Shown: piece by piece, positions 1 to 8,010 of the stretch | How the letters are laid out: each line of letters opens with the position of its first letter | Position numbering within the stretch: the first letter of the stretch is position 1 | Assembly (NCBI GenBank): GCA_029721435.1 | Contig: CM056574.1 | Coordinates: 78,897,001-78,961,000 of the forward strand | Length of the DNA stretch: 64,000 bases | Source: Gymnothorax reevesii | Taxonomy: Eukaryota; Chordata; Actinopteri; Anguilliformes; Muraenidae | Direction: 5' to 3' | Translations under genes and position numbers: made by a program | The notes under the pieces: generated by a model | Told to the model about the DNA's origin: nothing | What the model saw: the letters and a program-made list of their open reading frames with translations, nothing else | The model's database searches: none

Positions 1-1111
1 ATGGCAGTACGGTTGGCCTGAACTTCCGCCTGAGTTTGTAGAACCTGGACTTGGGTCTCAGCTGTGGGCTGATCTGCACTCTTGCTCTCTCCCTGATGTG
101 TGACACTAACTGCGGCTGTTTTCGTTTTATGAGTTTGACCTATGCGCGTTTGTCGCTCTACCTCCTCACTGACTGACTGAGTCATCAGTTCTAATATAAA
201 GTCATCAGTAATGCTCATATTATTCATGTGGGGTTTTAGATCTCTCCTGACATATGAGTATTTTTCATGTACCCCCTGATACAGTGAGTGGAGAAACACA
301 CCTTGTACAAGTTTACTTGAAACTCAGTCTCTCTCTGCTGAGAAGCAAACAGTACCCGTTGCTTGAGCCCCATCAAACGGTACATAAACTGTTGTGGGCT
401 TTCTTTGTCTAGTTGTTTAGCATGGCTAAGCTCCTGGAATAATTCCGTGCAACTTTTGTCACGCAAATGTGCTCTCAAAAACCGTTTAAGCTCAGCTACC
501 GTTAACCCATCCTTAGTCATCAACATGACTTTAAATGTACCAGGTTTGATAATTCTTAACACAGTACGAATGACCTCTGCTTCAGTAAAGTTCTCAGCTA
601 GCCCTTCATCAATTTGTCTACACAAAGAATTGTAACTTACACCAGAGTCCGAATCAGAGATCTGTCCTCCAAGTATTTTGAAATCTCGGCGAGGCAGCAG
701 CGCAGCTACATCTGCAAGCTTTACCAACCCTGTTACCTGATTGGCTGTTACAATGGCCTCATCTCGCTTTACCCCAGTTACTGGAGATGCTTCAACGGAC
801 TCAGTCTCTGCAACAAACTCCTGGTCCCCTCCAGCGCCCACTTCAGGCTTTTGCAGTTCCTGAACAAGGTCCTTGAAGTTCAGCAAGCAGGCCAGGCCTT
901 GATCCTCCTGACTTCTCAGGTGGTCACTCTTCACAAAGTCCATGATGAAGTCGAAGAGGTCAACACCTGCGGCGTCGTCCCCCGGCCAATCTTCCTCTAC
1001 CTCATCCTTAATGGATTCTGCAAGCTTGAAGAGCAGATCAGTCTGGTCTGAACTGGTCAGCTGGTGGAGCTGCTGCTGAATCTCCCGCCGTAGTTCCCGA
1101 AGAACAGACAT
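1..1111 (-). pseudogene. LTR-retrotransposon gag-like gene, frameshifted and cut by window edge
   Basis: The minus strand is open from a Met codon at 1111 down to a stop at 236 (291 residues). The protein has an acidic N-terminal third (EVEEDWPGDD, DLFDFIMDFV) and a central part with SLCRQIDEGL, FTEAEVIRTVLRIIKPG and SPQQFMYRLMGLKQRVLFASQQ. This reads like the capsid-type region of a fish LTR-retroelement Gag; the assignment is from memory of such proteins, not a search. Near 300 the frame shifts: the last ~25 residues before the stop look unrelated, while another minus-strand frame continues Gag-like coding to base 1. The copy is therefore broken. The Met at 1111 lies ~118 bases inside the primer binding site, a normal spacing for a gag start. 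No protease, polymerase or zinc knuckle is inside the window; they would lie further left. Confidence 0.7.
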
Positions 1112-1228
1112 TCTGCCGCTGACGCCTTGTAGTCAAACCTGGATCACATAATTCTGTGGTTGTAGCACTCTGGTTTCAAACTCAGGATCACTTGTGTGGA
1201 TCATTCATTTCCAAGGATAAATGAAGAG

Positions 1229-1246
1229 ATCTCGGTGGAACCTCCA
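1229..1246 (-). other. Retroelement primer binding site, tRNA-Gln type
   Basis: On the plus strand the 18 bases ATCTCGGTGGAACCTCCA are the 3' end of vertebrate tRNA-Gln (with CCA) with one mismatch. On the minus strand they form a primer binding site beginning TGGAGG, three bases after an LTR ending in CA. This fixes the element's orientation as minus and places the LTR immediately to the right. Confidence 0.75.
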
Positions 1247-1269
1247 AATTGTTACACCCCTGACTCTGT

Positions 1270-1339
1270 GAGTCAAAGAAAGAGGCAGAGAGCACATGGA
1301 TGTTTTAACATTGACCGCTGAATTTATTCTGCGGTTTCA
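1270..1339 (-). repeat. 70-bp direct repeat, copy 1 (LTR poly(A)-signal segment)
   Basis: Runs from GAGTCAAAGAAAGAGG to TCTGCGGTTTCA and differs from the copy at 2183-2252 at one base (GGATGTTTT against GGAAGTTTT). It carries AATAAA on the minus strand. Confidence 0.85.
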
Positions 1340-2182
1340 AAATATGTCAAATACACATGTATTTGTATCAACACTTTGTCTGTATGAGCGACTTCTGAGG
1401 AGTCTTTTCTATTTTCAGGTAAAAACCCATTAACAAATCATCAGTATGAAAAGATTTCCACATAAATACTCAATGGTTCCATGTGTTTTCACAAATTACA
1501 GTTTCCCTATCAGCACTTCCTGATTCATACCAGACCACAGAACAATCTACTTCTTACTTCATTACAAAAGACAGAATCGCAGAATGTATATGCATTAATC
1601 AGGTTTTTTTTTTAGTAACAACTGATGTATTTCTTTTTGCTCACAAGCATTAGAAAAACCTGTACAATTGTTGCATTGAACTAGCACACGTTCAATCACC
1701 GTGGTGAAAAGTTGGCTAGCTAGCTAGGTTGCTAGGCCATGGAAATGCGAACATTAGCTAAAAAGCTAGTTAGCTACTTGAGTTGCGGGACTCACCTTCG
1801 GCAATATCCCATTCACGTTCCGAATTTTAACACGCTAGCTAATCTTCTAAAAGACAGGAAAACGTCCATTCCAATTTACTTTGTGAAAGACTACTCAAAC
1901 AACGACTGGGTAACGCGTTAACATTATTCATTTGACAAGCCATATTATAGAAATAACCACTTTCCTGCTGACATGCATCTCCACTTACGTGACTGGCTAG
2001 GAGGCTAACATATCACTAGCTTTGATAGCACTGATCGGAAATACCGGATAACTCTTAAGAAACGTAGTTCTCCAGAAAAACATCATTTGACTCACCCAAC
2101 CCTTACACTTGGCATACACTACACTCTTCACTATCGGAATAAAGTGGAGAAAGTAGCTATTGTGCGATATTTACTGACCTGC

Positions 2183-2252
2183 GAGTCAAAGAAAGAGGCA
2201 GAGAGCACATGGAAGTTTTAACATTGACCGCTGAATTTATTCTGCGGTTTCA
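2183..2252 (-). repeat. 70-bp direct repeat, copy 2
   Basis: Same segment as 1270-1339, in the same orientation and 913 bases away, with the minus-strand AATAAA at 2236-2241. The sequences flanking the two copies differ on the right, so this is a shared segment rather than the edge of one long duplication. Confidence 0.85.
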
Positions 2253-2654
2253 GCCTCTGCACTCGATTGTATTGCTCTCGGTCCAGGTCAACTGCGTCAG
2301 CTAGTGGGCTGTAGTGCTACTTACTTAAAAATGCAAATTTTCACTTCTACAAATAAACAGCATATATAACGAAATGAAATCGTAGGGGGGTCTTTCTTTT
2401 TCTTTTTTATAACTATTTAAACTTGCGGTCTTACTTGTTTTCAACCTTGTAAATGATTTTTTTTTTTTAACTCAACACAACATTTCAACTCATTTAAACC
2501 TTTTTACCCACAAACTATTCATCAATGTCACCTCATGACATAATTTGTATTTTTATCATTCTTTTATTGCATGAGTTACTTATACATCTTTTAGATCATG
2601 AACTAGCATTTTACCCATTCTTATTTCTATTTTTTTCGATTCTAACCCTCAACA
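2253..2654. other. AT-rich spacer, no feature seen
   Basis: About 400 bases with T and A runs (for example near 2395-2410 and 2459-2469). No open frame, repeat unit or RNA structure could be supported. It separates the retrotransposon from the tandem array. Confidence 0.6.
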
Positions 2655-2912
2655 AATACTTTAAAAACACTGCTCCTCGACGTTAAATTGCAAAGGCATT
2701 GAAGGTCTCATCATCTTCAGTACATGACATCATCAAAAGATTCAGAGTAACTGGAAAAATCTCTGCGTGTAAGGGACTAGGCTGAGACCTTTACTGGATG
2801 CCCTTTATCTTTGGACCCTCAGATGCCACTTGTAGCGCAGATAGAACGAGGAGACTCATAAAAAAAATATATATAAATATATTGTTCGGGCTCACTCACC
2901 GGCATGATTCTT
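2655..2912 (+). mobile_element. Tc1/mariner remnant of M0, left-truncated
   Basis: Begins at AATACTTTAAAAACACTG, after the A run seen in other copies; the terminal repeat and start codon are missing. An AT-rich segment at ~2829-2891 replaces ~12 bases found elsewhere. Confidence 0.65.
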
Positions 2913-3334
2913 GGGATTATGCAATAATAGAGAAAGAAAAAACATCACTGATTATACCTAGAACTGCCACAAGATCATTTTGACCTCCATTAGTCCCAGT
3001 GCAAAAGAATGTAAATGGACTATATAGCGGCTGACTTTGGAGCTAGTCAGATTGGCAGCTCAAAGCACTTGACAGTAGCCTAATACCTCACGTATGCCCA
3101 TTTATGCAACACATTCATACACTGACGGCTACGCAAGGCAGTCAACTGCATTTTGGTTGACTGCATTTTGTTACTTTTTGAATGGTGTGCACGCGCATAT
3201 ATAAGCCAGTTGCTGTCATGACGTCAGAATCAATTTGTTCTCCCATTTTGCAGGTAGAAATTGTGATTGTCACAGAGCTGTTCTTCTATTCATTTAGTTT
3301 ATTTAGTAAGCTGTTTAGGATACCAGAAAAAGAA

Positions 3335-3586
3335 ATGGATCAGAGGAAATGGATGAATGTAAGTCAGGCTTTGGCAAAGCTTCAGAACATGAGTTCTTGT
3401 GAGTCAGATGAAGAAGAAATATCAGGGCTCAGTGATGCTTCTAGGTCGAGTGAATCCGACTCCGATTTTGAAACTGAATGCGATCGTGAGCCACACGGTA
3501 AAGGTATCACAGCTGCTGGGCAAATTAAGCCTTTGATGCCAGGAAGGTCACCAAAACTGGATATTTATTCACGTCATAATGCTTAG
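3335..3586 (+). CDS. piggyBac-like N-terminal fragment, M0 copy
   Basis: 83 codons. The most diverged copy: relative to the consensus it has R6W, D18N, G26E, H32L, K37R and T64I. At least one silent change (Ser38 TCG) accompanies these six replacements, so amino-acid-changing differences dominate. Confidence 0.35.
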   Translation: MDQRKWMNVSQALAKLQNMSSCESDEEEISGLSDASRSSESDSDFETECDREPHGKGITAAGQIKPLMPGRSPKLDIYSRHNA

Positions 3587-4824
3587 GTTTCACAGCATAA
3601 TTTCAAGTCCAAATACTTTGAAACATTTAAAATTAGCCACAATAGCCAACAATTTGAAGCTTTAAAGCTCTGACCTCTATACTATTTAATCAATGAAGAA
3701 TCTTGGCAAAACACCATTTATTGTCCTCCGAATTCTGAAAGTACTTTGAAATGCTTTCACTGAAGCAACACCTCACAGCTTGAAAGTATTACAAAGAGTG
3801 GTGCATTTTTGTCAATAAAGAGGATGCAGTCATAATACGACAAGCCCATTTCTCCGCCGTGACGTGTCTTTAATGGAACGGCGGAGGCGTCAAAGATAAA
3901 ACAGGGTCACTTGAGCAAAAGGAGAGGAAATAGTAAACATGCCCGAAGGACGAGAGATGCAAATTTACTGAGATTCCGCAGAAAAGTCACTGTTATGTCA
4001 AAGACTCAGAGTGCATCGTATGCCTTTTCCGCGGATATGTAAAAAGCACCGTTGCCATAAACATATCTCCCCAGCGGGCCACAGTAAGAAGTAGAATCTC
4101 AGTCCGTCGTGGAAACATATACAGGTGTACGTGCGATTAGGTAGTGATCGTTTTTAAATTTCATTTGATTTCATTTGACACACTCTTTTTACTTGAACAA
4201 AAGATTGACCGCGATTCCGTACCATGCTTTCTGTTAACGTTCTGACAAAATGTGCCAGCCCTCCATGCTTAGGGTCGGGCGTGTAAAGTCACCGAACAGG
4301 CCTTGTGGTGACGTGTCTTAAATGGAACACCCGAGGCGTCATAAATCAGACCGGGTCACTTGAGCAGAAGAAAACAAAGGAGTAAACAAGCCCGATGGAT
4401 GAGAGGTTCGAATTCTCTTGGATTCTGCTGAGAAGTCGCTTTGACGTCAAAGAGCCAGGGTGCATCGAATGTTCATTCTGTTGCTATAACAACAGCACCG
4501 TTGCTATAAACAACTCTGCCCAGGGGGCCGACGGAGGAAATGCTGATTCTCAGTCCGTGTCCAATGCTCATGGAAACATGTCCAGGTGTACGTGCAATTT
4601 GGCAGTGATTTTATTTTTATGAAATTAGATTTTAAATGACTCACTCTTTGTTTAAACAAACAAAAAAAAAATGACCGCGATTCAGTAGCATGCTTTCTGT
4701 TTACGTATTGACAAAATGTGCCTGCCCTCCACTTAGCTGTCGGGCTGGTCTTGTGACCAAACAGGCTGTCTGCTGTGACGTGACTTAAATGGATCAGCGG
4801 AGGTTTCAAATTCTCCGGCAGCTA

Positions 4825-5248
4825 CAGGTCTCAAAAAAGTTGGGACACTTGTAAAAAGGGGCTTTAAAAGCATTGAATTTCTAAGAGAATCAGCTGAAAG
4901 AACATTTAGCAAGTAATTAAGTTAACTGTCATCTGCTGCGCAACATGATTACTTATAAAAGGGTTGTCATTGAGAGGCTGAGTTTCTCAGAAGTAAAGAT
5001 GGCCAGAAGCTCTCCCATCTGTGAAGGCTTGCATAAAAAAAAATGTTGAATACTTTAAAAACACTGCTCCTCGACGTTAAATTGCAAAGGCATTGAAGGT
5101 CTCATCATTTTCAGTACATGACATCATCAAAAGATTCAGAGTAACTGGAAAAATGTCTGCGTGTAAGGGACAAGGCCGAGACCTTTACTGGATGCCCTTT
5201 ATATTCGGACCCTCAGATGCCACTGCATCACTCACCGGCATGATTCTT
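4825..5248 (+). mobile_element. Tc1/mariner element, 5' remnant (worked example, M1)
   Basis: Starts CAGGTCTCAAAAAAGTTGGG directly after TA, the form of a Tc1/mariner terminal inverted repeat at its TA target. From ATG at ~4999 the DNA resembles the N-terminal DNA-binding part of fish Tc1-like transposases: an ARxSP(I/T)CEGLHKK start, then RKIAKALKV, IIKRF and a GK.SACKG stretch, with a frameshift and stops between them. Homology fades after CATGATTCTT; the catalytic DDE part and the 3' end are missing. The same remnant occupies the first ~424 bases of every monomer. The family call rests on remembered similarity to common fish Tc1 elements. Confidence 0.7.
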
Positions 5249-5307
5249 GGGATTCTGCAATAATAGAGAAAGAAAAAACATCACTGATTATACCTAGAAC
5301 TGCCACA

Positions 5308-5322
5308 AGGTCATTTTGACCT
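5308..5322. promoter_or_regulatory. Perfect AGGTCAnnnTGACCT palindrome (consensus ERE form)
   Basis: AGGTCATTTTGACCT is two AGGTCA half-sites inverted with a 3-base spacer, the consensus oestrogen-receptor element. It sits 201 bases before the M1 long frame's first Met and ~217 bases before the TATA motif. The same site recurs at this offset in the other monomers (for example 11670-11684). M0 (AGATCA, 2972-2986) and M2 (TGACCA, 8494-8508) have one mismatch. A piggyBac terminal or subterminal palindrome is an equally good explanation. Confidence 0.5.
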
Positions 5323-5524
5323 CCATTAGTCCCAGTGCAAAAGAATGTAAATGGACTATATAGGGGCTGACTATGGAGCTAGTCAGATTGGCAGCTCAAA
5401 GCACTTGACAGTAGCCTAATACGTCACGTATGCCCATTTATGCAACACATTCATACACTGACGGCTACACAAGGCAGTCAACTGCAACTGCATTTTGTTA
5501 CTTTTTGAATGGTGTGCAGGCGCA

Positions 5525-5553
5525 TATATAAGCCAGTTGCTGTCATGACGTCA
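5525..5553 (+). promoter_or_regulatory. TATA motif and CRE before the acidic frame (M1)
   Basis: TATATAAG at 5525-5532 is followed by a full CRE palindrome TGACGTCA at 5546-5553. A TATA-directed start would fall ~30 bases downstream, near 5555-5560, about 100 bases before the Met at 5662. This layout is unchanged in nearly all monomers; M18 has a damaged TATA. Confidence 0.45.
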
Positions 5554-5661
5554 GAATCAATTTGTTCTCCCATTTTGCAGGTAGAAATTGTGATTGTCAC
5601 AGAGCTGTTCTTCTATTCATTTAGTTTATTTCGTAAGCTGGTTAGGATACCAGAAAAAGAA

Positions 5662-5913
5662 ATGGATCAGAGGAAACGGATGAATGTAAGTCAGGCTTTG
5701 GCAAAGCTTCAGGACATGAGTTCTTGTGAGTCAGATGGAGAAGAAATATCAGGGCACAGTGATGCTTCTAAGTCTAGTGAATCCGACTCCCATTTTGAAA
5801 CTGAATGCGATCGTGAGCCACACGGTAAAGGTATCACAGCTGCTGGGCAAATTAAGCCTTTGATGCCAGGAAGGTCACCAAAACTGGATATTTATTCACG
5901 TCATAATGCTTAG
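5662..5913 (+). CDS. piggyBac-like N-terminal fragment, M1 copy
   Basis: 83 codons; D44H and T64I against the consensus. T64I is shared with M0, so Ile is probably the older state. Confidence 0.35.
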   Translation: MDQRKRMNVSQALAKLQDMSSCESDGEEISGHSDASKSSESDSHFETECDREPHGKGITAAGQIKPLMPGRSPKLDIYSRHNA

Positions 5914-6140
5914 GTTTCACAGCATAATTTCAAGTCCAAATACTTTGAAACATTTAAAATTAGCCACAATAGCCAACAAATTGAAGCTTTAAAGCTCTGA
6001 CCTCTATACTATTTAATCAATGAAGAATCTTAGCAAAACACCATTTACTGTCCTCCGAATTCTGAAAGTACTTTGAAATGCTTTCACTGAGGCAACACGT
6101 CACAGCTTAGAAGTATTACAAAGAGTGGTGCATTTTTGTC

Positions 6141-6146
6141 AATAAA
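6141..6146 (+). promoter_or_regulatory. Poly(A) signal AATAAA downstream of the acidic frame (M1)
   Basis: AATAAA in TTTGTCAATAAAGAGG, 228 bases after the stop codon. It is kept in every other unit except M2 (AAAAAA). With the TATA motif it would define a transcript of roughly 600 bases. Confidence 0.4.
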
Positions 6147-6189
6147 GAGGATGCAGACATATTTCCACGTCATCCATTCCATGATGAAG

Positions 6190-6490
6190 GGAGACGCAGT
6201 AGCGCTGTGGAGAGCATGGGCTTGACTTGGGATGGAAAAATTCTTTGTTCAAGTCCTTGCCTTAGCCTGTGCAAAGTGTTCTCAGGCAAAACTCTTCACT
6301 TCCACACTGCCTCACTCTACCCAGGTGTACAAATGGGTACCAGCAAATTTGTCAGGGAAACTTGACTGAGAGCAGTGGGAGAACCCGAGTTGGACTAGTG
6401 TCCCATCGAGGGGGTTTAGCAATACTCCTATTTGCTTCATGTCACAGAAACCAGGGTTAAACACAGGCCTGGTGGGCCTCCAGGCATGAC
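6190..6490 (+). mobile_element. tRNA-derived SINE (worked example, M1)
   Basis: The 5' part looks like a tRNA with an RNA polymerase III promoter: an A-box-like TAGCGCTGTGG at 6200-6210 and a B box GTTCAAGTCC at 6247-6256. The body includes CCAGGTGTACAAATGGGTACC. The tail holds GTGTCCCATCGAGGGGG, then GCTTCATGTCACAGAAACC and a GGCCTGGTGGGCC end, like the LINE-derived tails of several fish SINE families. The exact family is not assigned. In M17 the A box is closer to consensus (TAGCGCAGTGG). Copies occupy the corresponding place in M1-M19 (coordinates are in the monomer entries) and are absent from M0. Confidence 0.65.
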
Positions 6491-6551
6491 CTCCACGCCT
6501 GGTTAGAAATAGTCTTTATTCCGTCTGAGCAGCTGCACATTTTGAAAACAA

Positions 6552-6718
6552 GAAGGGCACTTGGTAGAGCTCATACCTCCGCCATGCCCACATGTAAGTA
6601 TTATTGGTTCTGGATCCAGGAGAGTATCATCCAGACTAACAACAGCTGTGATTAGTTCTGCTTTTAGGGCAGATTCTATTCAGTGCTGAAATTTTATGGA
6701 AATCTGTTCATTACATAA
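6552..6718 (+). mobile_element. Second SINE-like fragment (M1)
   Basis: GGGCACTTGGTAGAGCTCAT resembles the D-arm/A-box side of a tRNA and continues ACCTCCGCCATGCC. CTGGATCCAGG and GAAATTTTATG.AAATCTGTTCA further on recall a widespread vertebrate SINE-like repeat. No clean B box or tail was recognised. Present in all units except M0. Confidence 0.4.
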
Positions 6719-7030
6719 GGACATACCGAATTGTTCCGAATATAAGACGATTCTGGATATGAAACTACTCCCCTTTCTCAAGTCATATTTTGGAAAAAAT
6801 AGGGTTTTGATGACAAAATCTTGTTTTAGTCACTAAAGAATGATAATCATCGCAAAAATTTCTTTGAAAATACTGATAAAACAAACTGAAAGAAAAACCA
6901 ATATAAAAGATTGCAGGCTGTTGTTTTGCGCCATCTATTGTTGTGAACATGTATTGAGTATAGACTATAAAACGCACACACAGGATGACTGTTATTGTTG
7001 GAAGCCTGGACCACGGAAAATACGACGACC
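6719..7030. other. Unidentified ~310-bp segment of the monomer (M1)
   Basis: Opens with CCGAATATAAGACGA and closes with GGAAAATACGACGACC, two similar motifs in direct orientation. AT-rich in between. Small frames on both strands here show no protein-like features. It holds the diagnostic bases that separate class A from class B monomers. It may be a decayed DNA transposon. Confidence 0.4.
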
Positions 7031-7480
7031 CCATTTCTCCGCCGTGACGTGTCTTTAATGGAACGGCGGAGGCGTCAAAGATAAAACAGGGTCACTTGAG
7101 CAAAAGGAGAGGAAATAGTAAACATGCCCGATGGACGAGAGATGTTAATTTACTGAGATTCCGCTGAGAAGTCACTGTTATGTCAAAGACGCAGAGTGCA
7201 TCGTATGCCTGTTCCGTGGATATATAAAAAGCACCGTTGCCATAAACATATCTCCCCAGCGGGCCACGGTACGAAGCAGATTCCCCGTCCGTCATGGAGA
7301 CATATACAGGCGTACGTGCGATTAGGTAGTGATTGTTTTTAAATTTCATTTGATTTCATTTGACACACTCTTTTTACTTGAACAAAAGATTGACTGCAAT
7401 TCCGCACCATGCTTTCTGTTAACGTTCTGACAAAATGTGCCAGCCCTCCATGCTGAGGGTCGGGCGTGTAAAGTCACCGA
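7031..7480. repeat. Sub-repeat a (M1)
   Basis: 450 bases. Shares with sub-repeat b, in order: GTGACGTGTCTT(T)AA.TGGAAC, GGGTCACTTGAGCA, GCCCGATGGA.GAGAG, CTGAGAAGTC, AGAGTGCATCG, AGCACCGTTGC, GTACGTGCGATT and ATGCTTTCTGTT. A TATATAAA motif lies at 7221-7228. The M0 counterpart is 3846-4295. Confidence 0.8.
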
Positions 7481-7946
7481 ACAGGCCTTGTGGTGACGTG
7501 TCTTAAATGGAACACCCGAGGCGTCATAAATCAGACCGGGTCACTTGAGCAGAAGAAAACAAAGGAGTAAACAAGCCCGATGGATGAGAGGTTCTTATTC
7601 TCTTGGATTCTGCTGAGAAGTCGTTTTGACGTCAAAGAGCCAGAGTGCATCGAATGTTCAATTTGTTGCTATAATAACAGCACCGTTGCTATAAACAACT
7701 CTGCCCAGGGGGCCGACGGAAGAAAGCTGATTCTCAGTCCGTGTCCAATGCTCATGGAAACATGTCCAGGTGTACGTGCGATTTGGCACTGATTTTATTT
7801 TTATGAAATTAGATTTTAATTGACTCACTCTTTGTGTAAACAAAAAAAAAAAAAAAAAGACCCCGATTCAGTAGCATGCTTTCTGTTTATGTATTGACAA
7901 AATTTGCCTGCCCTCCACTTAGCCGCCGGGCTTGTCTTGGGACCAA
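7481..7946. repeat. Sub-repeat b (M1)
   Basis: 466 bases, a diverged tandem copy of a. Carries a full CRE palindrome at 7627-7634 and an A-rich run near its 3' third that is exceptionally long in M1. The M0 counterpart is 4296-4760. Confidence 0.8.
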
Positions 7947-8008
7947 ACAGGCTGTCTGCTGTGACGTGACTTAAATGGATCAGCGGAGGTTTCAAATTCT
8001 CCGGCAGC
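7947..8008. repeat. Sub-repeat c, truncated by the Tc1 remnant (M1)
   Basis: Only the first 62 bases of a third copy (ACAGGCTGTC, then GTGACGTGACTTAAATGGA and CGGAGG.TTCAAA). It stops at the TA (8009-8010) where the next Tc1 remnant begins. The M0 counterpart is 4761-4822. Confidence 0.75.
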
Positions 8009-8010
8009 TA

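Larger units (their letters stand above)
1250..2252 (-). mobile_element. Probable LTR region of the minus-strand retrotransposon
   Basis: The plus-strand edge at 1250 begins TGTTACACC, so the minus-strand LTR ends TGTAACA just before the primer binding site. About 75 bases into it lies AATAAA on the minus strand (1323-1328 as TTTATT), fitting an R-U5 boundary. The outer edge is uncertain. A second copy of the same 70-bp poly(A)-signal segment occurs at 2183-2252, so either the LTR is about 1 kb with an internal duplication or other DNA has been inserted between two LTR pieces. Between them is non-coding DNA with a GCTAGCTAGCTAGG run near 1715. A 60-codon plus-strand frame at 1739-1921 has no coding support. 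Confidence 0.4.
2655..4824 (+). repeat. Monomer M0, truncated and divergent edge unit
   Basis: Homology to other units begins abruptly inside the Tc1 remnant (2655-2912). That remnant also carries an M0-only replacement of about 60 bases at ~2829-2891 (AT-rich, with ATATATATAAATATATT). The acidic frame is at 3335-3586 and the sub-repeat block at 3846-4822. The ~858 bases that carry both SINE-like pieces in other units are absent, with the junction at ~3831-3840 (GCAGTCATAATACGAC). It is the most diverged unit in the array. Confidence 0.9.
4825..8010 (+). repeat. Monomer M1 (3,186 bp)
   Basis: First full unit, dissected below as the worked example. Its parts are Tc1 remnant 4825-5248, piggyBac-like part ~5279-6160, SINE 6190-6490, second SINE-like piece 6552-6718, unknown 6719-7030 and sub-repeats 7031-8008. 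It is about 10 bases longer than the standard unit, mainly because of a long A run near 7842-7858 in sub-repeat b. In class markers it is closest to B. Confidence 0.93.

Noticed and set aside
363..1051. Plus-strand frames at 363-635 and 614-1051
   Set aside because: They lie opposite the gag-like frame and are shadows of it.
1739..1921. 60-codon plus-strand frame in the LTR-adjacent region
   Set aside because: No start context, homology or conserved pattern; consistent with a chance open frame.
2798..2983. 61-codon frame across the M0 Tc1 remnant
   Set aside because: It exists only because of the M0-specific AT-rich replacement and is not open in other units.
6190..6270. Functional tRNA gene
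   Set aside because: A and B boxes are present, but no cloverleaf could be drawn with a sensible acceptor stem and anticodon; it is a SINE head.
6269..6460. 63- and 62-residue frames on both strands of the SINE, recurring in most monomers
   Set aside because: They coincide with the tRNA-derived SINE and its LINE-like tail; no protein features.
6783..7058. Overlapping 83-/76-residue minus and 72-/68-residue plus frames in the unidentified segment
   Set aside because: Low-complexity, AT-rich translations whose ends shift between class A and class B units through small indels.
7842..7858. Long A run in M1 as a retroposon poly(A) tail
   Set aside because: The same position holds a shorter A run in every other unit, so it is a microsatellite-type length change within sub-repeat b.
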